Below are positions 1 through 7,847 of a stretch of DNA of 64,000 bases, one piece after another. Position 1 is the first letter of the stretch. Each line of letters starts with the position of its first letter. This stretch comes from a virus: IMG/VR virus record IMGVR_UViG_3300009370_000018, positions 1 to 64,000 of that record; one strand, written 5' to 3'. The notes under the pieces were generated by a model. That model was not told the DNA's origin, made no database searches, and saw only the letters and a list, made by a program, of their open reading frames with translations. The position numbers were made by a program, and so were the translations under genes.

Positions 1-26
1 GATCCGCCTAGTCTTGGTAGTGCCAT
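1..26 (-). CDS. 5' end of a gene cut by the window edge (predicted tape-measure/hub protein)
   Basis: On the minus strand an ATG at 26-24 directly follows the TAA of the short ORF behind gp26 (stop at 29-27), so the two genes abut as TAAATG. Only MALPRLGG can be read before the window ends, so homology cannot be judged. The gene immediately downstream of a frameshifted tail-assembly chaperone pair is normally the tape-measure protein; in T4-like phages that would be a gp29-type hub/tape-measure protein. This assignment is inference from position only. Confidence 0.4.
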
Positions 27-209
27 TTATCTTGCCGTCCTTTTCATTTTATCTTCTTGGGCTTTTGCTTCTTCGTTCTTTTTTTCTATATGTCTTTTCA
101 GTAGTTCTATGTATATTTCTCTTTCCCAGGGCATCATGTCATCAAGTTCTGTAAGGCTGTACTTATGTTCTTGCATTAATATAAAATTGAGATCATAATA
201 GTTCTTCAA
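27..209 (-). CDS. Short ORF in the -1 frame of gp26; probable frameshift extension of a tail-assembly chaperone
   Basis: This 60-residue frame has no convincing start of its own. Its first possible codon is TTG at 209, with no Shine-Dalgarno sequence ahead of it, and the first in-frame ATG is at codon 12. The frame stays open upstream to the T TTT TTT heptamer at 239-233 near the end of gp26. A -1 slip there would add eight residues (YIGLSHDS) and then this segment, giving a fusion of about 309 aa. The segment is helical and charged, with an MMPWEREIYI motif near residues 25-34. Short W/E/R-rich tails of this kind occur in the T part of lambda gpG-gpGT and in P2 gpE-E' chaperones. Independent translation from TTG is the alternative. 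The frame relation is seen directly; the chaperone role is inferred. Confidence 0.6.
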   Translation of the reverse strand: MKNYYDLNFILMQEHKYSLTELDDMMPWEREIYIELLKRHIEKKNEEAKAQEDKMKRTAR

Positions 210-226
210 TGAATCATGAGAAAGCC

Positions 227-955
227 CTATGTAAAAAAATTCTGCAACCCTTCCACCTCCACGGTATCTTCGTATTTACAGTCTGTGCATTTAAATTTAA
301 TGTCTTGTTTTATCTTTGGCATCGTGTCAAAAAACAATTGAATTTTCCCAAACTGCTCTTCTGTCATGTCAGATAAAAACTCTTCTAATTCTTTGGGTGT
401 GTAGTCGGATGAACTATAGGTGTTATCGGCATCATATATTTGTTCTATACATTCTCCTATCATATTAAAGACTGTGGTCATTTCTGATTGGCCATTAGTG
501 CTATCAATAGAGTTGATTTTGGGATGTTTCATTAGAACACCAATGTCTTTTGTTAGTTTTATTTTTGGATTATGATTTTTGTTTTTTATAACTTTCGTCT
601 TGGTTAAGTCAACTTCAATTTCGGTTTGATTTTTTGCAGGTTTGTTATCATTTTTTGGACACTCTTGATGCCTAAAAAGCAGTCTGACTTTTTCACCTAC
701 AGACTTAGACCTAAGTTGTAAGAAAAAATATTCAATATCAAACAAAGGCAATTCATCTATCTTGATGTTTTCTGTCAGGCAACAGTTTGATAAAATTTGT
801 GTTAGTGCACCAACGGTTTCTTTTTCATCCTCTCCTTCATGGGCAATCATTAATATTTTTTGTTCTTTGACTAGGAATGGTCGGTATTTAATTGTCTGTC
901 CGTTTGATGGAAGCTCCAATTCATATTCAGGTGCATTCAGTTTAGGTAAAGCCAT
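227..955 (-). CDS. 26: T4 gp26-like baseplate hub / tail-assembly chaperone
   Basis: This 242-residue protein resembles the T4 gp26 baseplate family found in marine T4-like phages; T4 gp26 itself is about 208 aa. It opens with MALPKLNAPEYELELPSNG, followed by a helical core. Paired cysteines near residue 99 (HQEC) and at residues 223 and 226 (CTDC) may form a zinc-ribbon-like fold that closes the chain just before the stop. A good ribosome-binding sequence (AAGGAG) lies upstream, between the end of gp54 and the ATG at 955. The gene ends at a T7 slippery run, so it probably makes two products: this short form and a longer form carrying the -1 frame segment. That is the arrangement of tail-assembly chaperones that coat a tape-measure protein. 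Family assignment is by recall. Confidence 0.75.
   Translation of the reverse strand: MALPKLNAPEYELELPSNGQTIKYRPFLVKEQKILMIAHEGEDEKETVGALTQILSNCCLTENIKIDELPLFDIEYFFLQLRSKSVGEKVRLLFRHQECPKNDNKPAKNQTEIEVDLTKTKVIKNKNHNPKIKLTKDIGVLMKHPKINSIDSTNGQSEMTTVFNMIGECIEQIYDADNTYSSSDYTPKELEEFLSDMTEEQFGKIQLFFDTMPKIKQDIKFKCTDCKYEDTVEVEGLQNFFT
233..239 (-). promoter_or_regulatory. Predicted programmed -1 ribosomal frameshift site (T TTT TTT)
   Basis: Seven consecutive T residues on the minus strand lie in the correct phase for a canonical X XXY YYZ slip: the third base of AAT followed by codons TTT TTT. In the zero frame gp26 stops two codons later (ACA TAG). In the -1 frame there is no stop until position 27, after the helical segment. 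No strong downstream stem-loop or pseudoknot was evident by eye. Confidence 0.6.
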
Positions 956-976
956 AATAATTTTTAACTCCTTGTG

Positions 977-1957
977 TTAAAATAATGATGCAAATTTGTT
1001 TCTAATTGCGATTTCGTTTCCGCTAACTGCCTCTGGACGGAAATTACGAGACGCAGTTTTCATCCATTCTGGTAATGAATCTGTATATAGATCAACCTTT
1101 TCTAGGGTGTCGGCTGTCCAACTTAGAAAGTCGGCCAAGGAGGGACCTTGTTCTGTTTCTTCATCTTTGGCTGAATCTAGAATGTTTCTATACCCGGTAA
1201 CATTTTGTGCTACCCATTGTCTGTATGTAAATGTTACGTCTAGCCTCATGATTTCGTTTTGCGTTCCCCAGTCTAGCGCAATAGGTTGAATGTTCATAGG
1301 ATAGGCATTATACAATTTTATTTTATGGGTTGCATATAAGCCTGTTTTTACAGCTTCCATAAAATCGTCAGATATACCTTTTGCAAAGGCGTCTATGTGC
1401 GCTTGCTGATCAGGAGATAAGGTTCCACGTCCTCGATATGGACCCTCTACTTGTCCTCCTTGGGCCCAAGACTTGGAAGCCTTTTTATTGTATTGTCTGG
1501 CCGACTCTGTGCTCTGTGGTGAGTAGCAAGTAATTTCTATAGGGTGGGTATACTCATCATAGAATCTCCATTCGTTTTTGCTTTTGCTGTGAATTAGATT
1601 TTGCCAAGCATCAAAGAATTTTCTTTCTGTTAAATTGACACGACAATACATTGACACTTGAAGCTCATCATATATTGATTGATAGGGCATCTTGCGAATT
1701 GGGCCGTATGTATTGATTTCGTTTGTGGCAAAATGTCTACCTGATAGAACGGCCCGATTGCATAAAAACATTAGATCTTTTTCAAACCCATCGAATTGTC
1801 TGTCGCCAACTATTGCATTGGCTGGTTTTTTTATTTCTAGGGTCCAGAGTGAGGGAACTGCAAACCCTAACGGCGCCTTGGCTTTGAAATCGTCTATATT
1901 TGGGTCGTGAGGATAGGCATCTTTAAAAGCTGACTCAGGTAATATTCTTTGTGGCAT
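977..1957 (-). CDS. 54: gp54-like baseplate tail-tube initiator
   Basis: T4 gp54 (320 aa) sits with gp48 on top of the baseplate and starts polymerisation of the gp19 tail tube. This protein is 326 aa. Its C-terminal half has the tube-protein-like stretch YNAYPMNIQPIALDW followed by an IMRLDVTFTYRQW strand, which is typical of tube-fold proteins where a beta-strand sequence ends in FxYRxW. The N-terminal part carries EFTEST-like tube-fold strands (FLCNRAVLSGRHF). It lies between an unassigned gene and gp26, and T4 also clusters its hub and tube-cap genes. The ATG at 1957 overlaps the end of the preceding gene by 23 bases. A gp48 assignment was considered, but the plus-strand gene at 3108 fits gp48 much better. 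Confidence 0.7.
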   Translation of the reverse strand: MPQRILPESAFKDAYPHDPNIDDFKAKAPLGFAVPSLWTLEIKKPANAIVGDRQFDGFEKDLMFLCNRAVLSGRHFATNEINTYGPIRKMPYQSIYDELQVSMYCRVNLTERKFFDAWQNLIHSKSKNEWRFYDEYTHPIEITCYSPQSTESARQYNKKASKSWAQGGQVEGPYRGRGTLSPDQQAHIDAFAKGISDDFMEAVKTGLYATHKIKLYNAYPMNIQPIALDWGTQNEIMRLDVTFTYRQWVAQNVTGYRNILDSAKDEETEQGPSLADFLSWTADTLEKVDLYTDSLPEWMKTASRNFRPEAVSGNEIAIRNKFASLF

Positions 1958-2597
1958 TAGTGGTTATTTCCTTTTTACTATTGTCCCAAACTTTTCTTCG
2001 GTTTGCTTTTTTAAATCTCTCTGTTGGTAAAAATAATACATTGTCCCATTCTGCACTTTCGACTTTGAGGAATTGTGATTTTACATTTGAGTTAAGATAC
2101 CTTTTTATGCAAGGGCGAAAGTAACTATATTTAGACACTCCTTTTAAAATTTCATATGTCAATTTTAGCTTAGTTTTTTCATCATAGTTCTCGTCGCTAA
2201 CGGTGTCATATAGCCCGTCCATTAATCGGGCTCGGTCACGAGGATCAAGATAGTGCATATTGATTCCTAGAAACCCATCCGAATAATCGTCAATAGGAAA
2301 CACAAGAGGAAACTCATCATAGTATTCGAGAGTGTCTTTTCCTTTTGGTTCATAGGTAAACATGAACATATGTCCTAGCATGATTTGACTTTTTAATGAT
2401 TCGGGTGTTTTTAGTTTGCGGAGTAGTACCTGTTCGTTCATGTTTCTTAGCTTTGACGTGCCGATTCTTCGTTGTTTGGCTTCTCGGGCCTTTCGTAAAA
2501 GCCACTTTATAGATGCGCGAGCCTTTCTTGGATAGCCCCCAGAGTGGACTTCTCGTTCTATCATCTTCGTGAATACGTTTCTTGGTCGTCTAGGCAT
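1935..2597 (-). CDS. Conserved T4-like phage protein of uncertain role (possibly DNA-end protector gp2)
   Basis: This 220-residue protein has a very basic N-terminus rich in R and K (residues 1-55). A core follows with HMFMFTYEPKG, then EYYDEFPLVFPID, a DGFLGINMHYL stretch and DPRDRARLMDGLYD. This core pattern recurs in T4-like phages of marine bacteria. The gene is directly downstream of gp4 on the same strand. In T4, gene 2 (DNA-end protector) and gene 4 are neighbours, so gp2 is a positional guess, but I could not confirm it from recalled sequence. The length is a little below T4 gp2 (about 274 aa). The basic N-terminus would suit a DNA- or portal-associated protein. The role remains open. 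Confidence 0.45.
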   Translation of the reverse strand: MPRRPRNVFTKMIEREVHSGGYPRKARASIKWLLRKAREAKQRRIGTSKLRNMNEQVLLRKLKTPESLKSQIMLGHMFMFTYEPKGKDTLEYYDEFPLVFPIDDYSDGFLGINMHYLDPRDRARLMDGLYDTVSDENYDEKTKLKLTYEILKGVSKYSYFRPCIKRYLNSNVKSQFLKVESAEWDNVLFLPTERFKKANRRKVWDNSKKEITTNATKNIT

Positions 2598-2610
2598 ACA
2601 CCTATTTATC

Positions 2611-3054
2611 CTATTTCAGGATTTTTATGCCTAAACTGCGAAGGGTATCCTCGGTCCATATCTGAAATTCCCAGCCTCGATCCTTTGCATATTCTTCGGC
2701 ATACTTCCATTTTGAGGTATTGATACCATAGGATACGACTTCTTTTAAGTATCTTCGAGATCTTCGAGACTTCTTTTCGGGGGGTTTTGTCTGGCGTTTG
2801 GGTTTGATTTCGACCAGAAGTGTTCGCCCGTCATTGAATGTGATCTTGAGATCGACGAAGTAACGATGATATTTGCCGTCTACTTGTGAACGATAAGGGA
2901 CGACAACCGATTCGCTGGACCATCGTTTGATGTTGTCGTTGTCGTCGCACCAACGAAAAGCCTGTCGTTCCCATAGCGAACGATAGACAATCTTGTTGGG
3001 ATTGCCTTCATACTTGTTTCTATTCTTTGGTCGCCATTTACCTTTGTAACTCAT
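2611..3054 (-). CDS. 4: gp4 head-completion protein (TnsA-like nuclease fold)
   Basis: This 147-aa protein closely matches T4 gp4 (150 aa) along its length. It shares a YKGKWRPKN N-terminus, a KYEGNPNKIVYRSLWE segment, and SSESVVVPY. The nuclease core is D68 in YFVDLK and ExK at residues 82-84 (VEIKPK), followed by the C-terminal TEDTLRSLGIK. The E29/D68/ExK pattern is that of the TnsA-like PD-(D/E)xK fold. gp4 acts in head completion, closing filled heads before tail joining. It is the first gene of the leftward set and is divergent from gp48, from which it is separated by 53 bases. The ATG at 3054 fits the conserved N-terminus. Confidence 0.9.
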   Translation of the reverse strand: MSYKGKWRPKNRNKYEGNPNKIVYRSLWERQAFRWCDDNDNIKRWSSESVVVPYRSQVDGKYHRYFVDLKITFNDGRTLLVEIKPKRQTKPPEKKSRRSRRYLKEVVSYGINTSKWKYAEEYAKDRGWEFQIWTEDTLRSLGIKILK

Positions 3055-3063
3055 GGTAATATG

Positions 3064-3071
3064 TATAAATA
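3064..3071 (+). promoter_or_regulatory. T4-type late promoter (TATAAATA) before gp48
   Basis: An exact TATAAATA octamer lies 36 bases before the gp48 ATG, in the divergent gap between gp4 and gp48. In T4 this motif is the whole core late promoter, read by RNA polymerase carrying gp55. A good Shine-Dalgarno (AGGAG, 3095-3099) follows. Confidence 0.75.
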
Positions 3072-3107
3072 GTTGAAGCAGAATGTTCTGTTTTAGGAGA
3101 TAATTTT

Positions 3108-4247
3108 ATGAGTTTTGATCCCGGGTACTCGGCATATCCGAATCCAGAAGCAGAAGGTAGTGTGACTGGCCAGGATACTGTAAGAGATGTTACTACTGCC
3201 ACTGTTGCTCCTCAATCTCCAGAGGCTATAATTTCTCAGGAGGTTCTTCGCAATCAAACGTATGATTTTGCGTTTCCGGAGGATTATGATACTGAGGGGG
3301 AACACGATCAGCCCGGGCTTCATGGACATTATATAGAGTTTTTGGTTAAAAAGTTTGAAGGGTCTACGTTCAGAACTGGAACCGATAGTAAAAGATTCTA
3401 TGATAATACTACACTTGATCCTGGGAATGTTTCGGCGATAGTAAACCAGGTGGGCGATTTCTTTATAGGCTTAGGATCTGAGTTTGTTGAATGGGGAAAA
3501 GAGGTAGTTTTTCAAGATATAGCCGGTGTTGAAGGATGGCCTCAATTTCAGAGTGATTACATAACAGGCGGCCGCAAGGCATCCCCTCCGTTGATTAAAC
3601 TTGCGGGATCTATTCGATTGTTTCTACCTCTTCAGATACAAGAACAATTCTCGCCTCTATGGCATTCTACTGATGTTTTTGAGGGAGGATCGGCATGGGA
3701 ACAAGGTGGTGTGGCATGGCTGCAACAATTGCAGAGAGCTTTTGATACTGCTGGATCTGACGAAATAATGGGACGCTATCTTAGCGCAAAATTTGCTTCT
3801 GCGGCTTTGCCTGAACTTGCGACAAGAGGTGAGGGTGTTGCCGTTAATAATCACTTAGAGCATTTTTTTAAGGGCCTTGGTTTTAGAAAATTTACTTATA
3901 CCTTTGCAATGGCTCCTAAGAGTTTGAATGAGGCACAAGAGATTGAGGATATTGTGCGGGCATTTAAAGTCTCTGCCGCTCCTGAGTTAGCGGATCAGAA
4001 GGCGGGATTATTTGGAAGATATTGGGTGTATCCTAATGTCTTTGAAATTAAATATCATGGAGTAAGGGCTCACAAGATAGGAACATGTGCGTTAGATAGT
4101 GTACAGGTAAATTATAGCGGTGCCCCAACAAACCAGACATTTAAGGGTGGGTATCCATTACAGACAGACCTTACATTAAATTTTACAGAAATGGAACTCA
4201 TGCATAAACATAGAATGTTATCAGCCGAAGATGGTGGCGGATACTAA
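3108..4247 (+). CDS. 48: gp48 baseplate tail-tube cap protein
   Basis: This 379-aa protein has the size of T4 gp48 (364 aa), which caps the hub and works with gp54 to start the tail tube. Diagnostic segments lie in the C-terminal half: a LEHFFKGLGFRKFTYTF stretch, AMAPKSLNEAQEIE, FKVSAAPE, then GTCALDSVQVNYSG and the terminal GGYPLQTDLTLNFTEMEL. The last segments are the tube-like fold shared by the gp48/gp54/gp19 group. The N-terminal 60 residues are polar and probably flexible. It is the first gene of the long rightward unit, with a late promoter and AGGAG upstream, and its stop overlaps the gp53 start (TAATG). Confidence 0.85.
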   Translation: MSFDPGYSAYPNPEAEGSVTGQDTVRDVTTATVAPQSPEAIISQEVLRNQTYDFAFPEDYDTEGEHDQPGLHGHYIEFLVKKFEGSTFRTGTDSKRFYDNTTLDPGNVSAIVNQVGDFFIGLGSEFVEWGKEVVFQDIAGVEGWPQFQSDYITGGRKASPPLIKLAGSIRLFLPLQIQEQFSPLWHSTDVFEGGSAWEQGGVAWLQQLQRAFDTAGSDEIMGRYLSAKFASAALPELATRGEGVAVNNHLEHFFKGLGFRKFTYTFAMAPKSLNEAQEIEDIVRAFKVSAAPELADQKAGLFGRYWVYPNVFEIKYHGVRAHKIGTCALDSVQVNYSGAPTNQTFKGGYPLQTDLTLNFTEMELMHKHRMLSAEDGGGY

Positions 4248-4867
4248 TGGATTATTTTCAAACATTACCTAAACTGGCATACAGAGAAAGAGATAGCACT
4301 TCTTTAAAGGTGGTGTCTAATGTCTTTAAGCGAGCACAGATTACACTTGAGTCTAAGATTAACAGAACTTTATATTATCCATATGATATAAAAGAGGGAG
4401 AGACGCCTGAGTTTATTGCCACGGCTTATTATGGATCGCCTAAATTTCATTGGGTAGTTCTTTTAACCAACGAAATGACAGATCCACATTGGGATTGGCC
4501 ACTGCCTTCTGTTCAATTTGAAAAGTATATAGTTGCCAAGTATGGAAGTCTTGAGGCTGCATCTACGACAACACACCATAACGAGACAATAGAGTTGAAG
4601 GCGGAGGTTTCTGGTTATGGCTATGAAGTGGGTGATGTTTATTTGGCTGGGGGAGTACATTGTAACAGCGACTTTACATTTTCTGTTGCCGGAGAGTCTG
4701 TAGCTGATTTTCAAAAACATCAATGTGTAAAAAATGTGTCGAATTATGATTATGAACATAAGTTGAACGAGAGTAAAAGGAAAATTAAATTATTAGACAG
4801 GCAATATTTGGGTAGTTTGGTTGAGCAGTTTGAAAGAATAGTGGGATCTACAGTCGGCCGAGGATAA
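4247..4867 (+). CDS. 53: gp53 baseplate wedge protein
   Basis: gp53 is the T4 wedge component that joins wedges around the hub. This protein is 206 aa, against 196 in T4. It shows the family signature of a tyrosine-rich start (YPYDIKEGETPEFIATAYYG), then KFHWVVLLTNEMTDP, DWPLPSVQFEKYI and KYGS. In this family that region has a lysin-motif-like fold. The C-terminal third (KHQCVKN, YEHKLNESKRKIKLLD) is the usual tail ending in a link to the hub. Its start overlaps the gp48 stop by one base, which implies translational coupling. Confidence 0.9.
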   Translation: MDYFQTLPKLAYRERDSTSLKVVSNVFKRAQITLESKINRTLYYPYDIKEGETPEFIATAYYGSPKFHWVVLLTNEMTDPHWDWPLPSVQFEKYIVAKYGSLEAASTTTHHNETIELKAEVSGYGYEVGDVYLAGGVHCNSDFTFSVAGESVADFQKHQCVKNVSNYDYEHKLNESKRKIKLLDRQYLGSLVEQFERIVGSTVGRG

Positions 4868-4869
4868 AC

Positions 4870-6201
4870 ATGGCGTTTAAAGAAGAAAGATTACAGAGGC
4901 CTGGCGAACCAAAGGTCACAAATATTGACATACATGTACCAAGAGGTGATTTGGTTGATGTAATAGGCTTGTTTGGAAGTCTTACATTAACAGAAGATTT
5001 ATTCACACCTCATATAGCAGGAAGAGTTGAACTTTCCGATTCGATTAATTTACTTGATAGTTATAACTTAACAGGCGAAGAAAGAGTTCGCGTTAGATTT
5101 GGCACTCCAACTTTGCCTGTTATTGATTTTGAAGGATCTGTTACGGGATATTCTCCTAGGATTATGCCCACTGATGCTGCAATGATTTATTCATTTGATT
5201 TTATATCACCGGAAGCTATTTCATCTATAACAAGAAGGGTTCGTAAAGGATATCATAAATTATCTTATTCTGATATGGCCAAAAAAGTGTACAGCGCATA
5301 TCTGGCTAGTGTTGGTTCTGTTACTGATCGGCCAGTTAAAAAATTTAGATCTATGCCTTCGACAGGACTTGCTACTATTGCCATTCCTGGTTGGAGGCCG
5401 CTCGACACATTAAGCAAATTGGCTGCTCGGGCTACAGATGTAGTGCCTTATAAAAATTCTACGTTTACATGCACTGAACTTTGCGACGATGGAACAGGAA
5501 CAATAGGAGGATATTATTTTTATTCGTTAGAAAGGTTATGGGAAGATCCCAAGATTTCTGCGAAATATGTTTGGTCGCCAAAAGGTGCTGACACATTTAA
5601 TCAACATAAAAACGCAGACGATTTTTATTCTGTTAATCGTTGGACAGAAAAAAAGAGAATGAATACGGTTGATAATATTTTATCTGGAATGTATTCTAGT
5701 AGAGTTGTTACCCACGATTTATGGAAGAGAGTTTTATATTACACGGATCATAATTATAAGTCATTTTTTGAAAGGTCACTTCATTTAAACACTAGCACAT
5801 CTGGACATTCGGCTGCTCATACTAGGACTAAAGAGTTGACCGAAAGGCCTGAGAGTCGTGAATTTTATGTTGTAAAGCAGAAGGCATATGGCGATTCATT
5901 TGGTCCCACAATGGACGCTTTTAATGAGGTTGATCTTTTGAATCGAAATGCAACAATGCAGGCGTTATTTGGAAATCAAGTCATTGAACTTTCTGTTCCT
6001 GGAGATAGTCGCCGAAGATGTGGAGATATTATTAATTTTTCTATTCCATCGCCCGGATCACGTGGAACGGTTTCAGGAGGAACGCCTTCTAAGGACAAGT
6101 ACATCACAGGTAATTATTTGGTGACTGCCGTGACACATAAAATACTTTCTGATCCGTCGTCATATGAAACTGTTATGGAATGTTGTAAAGAGTCGTCTTA
6201 A
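4870..6201 (+). CDS. 27: gp27-like baseplate hub protein
   Basis: This 443-aa protein sits between gp53 and gp5, where the hub ring protein that binds the gp5 spike belongs. N-terminal strands (DLVDVIGLFGSLTLTEDLFTP, GRVELSDSINLL) and a tube-like barrel are followed by LKPH-like segments and the motif NTVDNILSGMYSSRVVTHD near residues 267-285, which recurs in hub proteins of marine T4-like phages. The C-terminus (GDIINFSIPSPGS, then YLVTAVTHKI) looks like the end of a gp27/VgrG-type barrel. T4 gp27 is 391 aa, so this one is slightly longer. The gp27 call rests on position and the family pattern, not on overall identity to T4. Confidence 0.7.
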   Translation: MAFKEERLQRPGEPKVTNIDIHVPRGDLVDVIGLFGSLTLTEDLFTPHIAGRVELSDSINLLDSYNLTGEERVRVRFGTPTLPVIDFEGSVTGYSPRIMPTDAAMIYSFDFISPEAISSITRRVRKGYHKLSYSDMAKKVYSAYLASVGSVTDRPVKKFRSMPSTGLATIAIPGWRPLDTLSKLAARATDVVPYKNSTFTCTELCDDGTGTIGGYYFYSLERLWEDPKISAKYVWSPKGADTFNQHKNADDFYSVNRWTEKKRMNTVDNILSGMYSSRVVTHDLWKRVLYYTDHNYKSFFERSLHLNTSTSGHSAAHTRTKELTERPESREFYVVKQKAYGDSFGPTMDAFNEVDLLNRNATMQALFGNQVIELSVPGDSRRRCGDIINFSIPSPGSRGTVSGGTPSKDKYITGNYLVTAVTHKILSDPSSYETVMECCKESS

Positions 6202-6218
6202 AGAAAGGATTTACATCT

Positions 6219-7826
6219 ATGGAAGTATGGAAAGGTGTAGTAGAAAATCGAATGGATCCTGAATTTTTGGGAAGATGCCAGGTGCGTATAACTGGATATC
6301 ATTCTCAATCTAAAGAGGAGACACCGACTAGTACATTACCTTGGGCATATCCTATGATTCCTTTTAATTCCGACCAAGGAAGCGTTAAGGCTCCTAAAGA
6401 AGGAACATGGTGTGTTGGTTTTTTTCAGGATCCTGATTGTGAGCATCCTCTTATTTTGGGGCAATGTGATACAGGACTTGCTAATTTCATGCCAGATCCA
6501 GATGACCCTAAACGTCCATTGGCCATATTACCAGATGGTGCAGTTCCTGGTGTGACTAGCAGACAATTTATGAGCGAGGCAGCTAATAGCGTGTCAACTT
6601 CAAGTCAAGGAGAGGCAATTATTCGTGATGCTGGTGCAGGTGAGAGCAATGCCGCAAAAATTAGAGGAGTTACATCACAGGTAATTAAGTCTGGTTTGCG
6701 AGCAACTGTTGGTGACCTACCTCGATTGATATATGATGCGACTGGGGAAGAGGACTTTACAACAAGCCAGTATATGGAAGTAAAGGGTATGTTTGAATCT
6801 CTTTCTGAAGAGGATTTAAATAAATTGAATCCCAATGACCGAAGTATAGTAGACGCTGTAATACAGACTACCACAGAAGAATTTTTAGATGCGATGACAG
6901 GTAAGATAAATTTAGTAGTTAATGAGTATAAACGGGTAGGTGATTATGTTGATGTTACAGATGATGGGGGAAGTGTTTATCGTGTTGCTGTAGCTAGAAC
7001 TGCGTCACAGTTAGAGAAAGATGCACTTGAATTAAAGCTCGCCGAAGATGCTTTACAGGGAGATGGAGTTTTAAGTAAGGAAATGGGGAAGTCTCGTCCT
7101 ACCTTAGATGAAATTGTGGATCATCTTCGTGCCAAAGATGCAGAAGCTGTTAATATAGAAGCTCCGTCTAGTGTAGAGGGGGAGGTGGTAGAGCCGGGAA
7201 TTGTAGAACCGGGAACTCCAGTAGGATCTGGTGCGTCATTGCAAAAGGTTGGACAGGTGGCGTATAATGCAGCAGAACTCATAGGAGGATTAACAACGGC
7301 TACTGCCTCTCTTGTTACCTTGGATGTTGGGGGAGATAAATTAAAGGCTACGAGTCAGGTACTAAGTGCCACAATTGCTGTGGGGAACCTTGCTCTTCCG
7401 GCAATAGATGCAGGGGTAGCAGTTGTAGATGCGCTAGATGCAGAAGCATTAAGTGCATATGGCGCAGAGATTGAAGGTTGGCTTGCAAATGCTGGAGAAT
7501 TAGCCAACCAGGGTGTTGAATCGATTGAAAATGTGGGGAGAAATGTTTTGGAGACTTTTTCAGATGCTCCTGATGTTCTTGATAAGATTGTTAGTGGGGA
7601 GTATGAATGGGATGATATAGAAAAATCAGTAGCCGAATTTAGCACTTCAGGATTAACTGGTGCCGGAATTAGAGTTGGAGTTGTCATTGCATTACAGCAA
7701 CCTGAAGTTCAAAAAGCATTAGCCAGAACACTTCAAGTTATTTCTATTCTTCAGAAAATACAACAAGTTATTAAATTGGGTAAGGTTATTCAGGTTAAGC
7801 TCAAAGCACAGAGCCTCATATCATAA
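6219..7826 (+). CDS. 5: gp5 N-terminal part: OB-fold hub protein without lysozyme
   Basis: Residues 1-100 carry the gp5/VgrG OB-fold: VENRMDPEFLGRCQVRITGYH, PWAYPMIPF, PKEGTWCVGFFQDPDCEHPLILGQ. This domain docks on the gp27 ring. The remaining 430 residues are alanine- and glutamate-rich and largely helical or hydrophobic (a long LITTATASLVTLDVGG-type stretch, ending VISILQKIQQVIKLGK). No T4-lysozyme active-site pattern was found, although the middle domain of T4 gp5 is a lysozyme. The gene ends in a double stop (TAATAA) and the spike gene follows with its own strong ribosome-binding site, so gp5 is two genes here. The function of the long C-terminal part is unknown. Confidence 0.75.
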   Translation: MEVWKGVVENRMDPEFLGRCQVRITGYHSQSKEETPTSTLPWAYPMIPFNSDQGSVKAPKEGTWCVGFFQDPDCEHPLILGQCDTGLANFMPDPDDPKRPLAILPDGAVPGVTSRQFMSEAANSVSTSSQGEAIIRDAGAGESNAAKIRGVTSQVIKSGLRATVGDLPRLIYDATGEEDFTTSQYMEVKGMFESLSEEDLNKLNPNDRSIVDAVIQTTTEEFLDAMTGKINLVVNEYKRVGDYVDVTDDGGSVYRVAVARTASQLEKDALELKLAEDALQGDGVLSKEMGKSRPTLDEIVDHLRAKDAEAVNIEAPSSVEGEVVEPGIVEPGTPVGSGASLQKVGQVAYNAAELIGGLTTATASLVTLDVGGDKLKATSQVLSATIAVGNLALPAIDAGVAVVDALDAEALSAYGAEIEGWLANAGELANQGVESIENVGRNVLETFSDAPDVLDKIVSGEYEWDDIEKSVAEFSTSGLTGAGIRVGVVIALQQPEVQKALARTLQVISILQKIQQVIKLGKVIQVKLKAQSLIS

Positions 7827-7847
7827 TAAAAAGGAGGAAGAAATCGA

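Noticed and set aside
2603-2610. GATAAATA on the minus strand just before the 1935-2597 gene
   Set aside because: It ends only five bases before the ATG, which leaves no room for a leader with a ribosome site; one base also differs from the late core.
3079-3090. Palindrome CAGAATGTTCTG followed by TTTT, as a terminator
   Set aside because: The stem has only five base pairs and lies between the late promoter and the gp48 ribosome site, where termination makes no sense.
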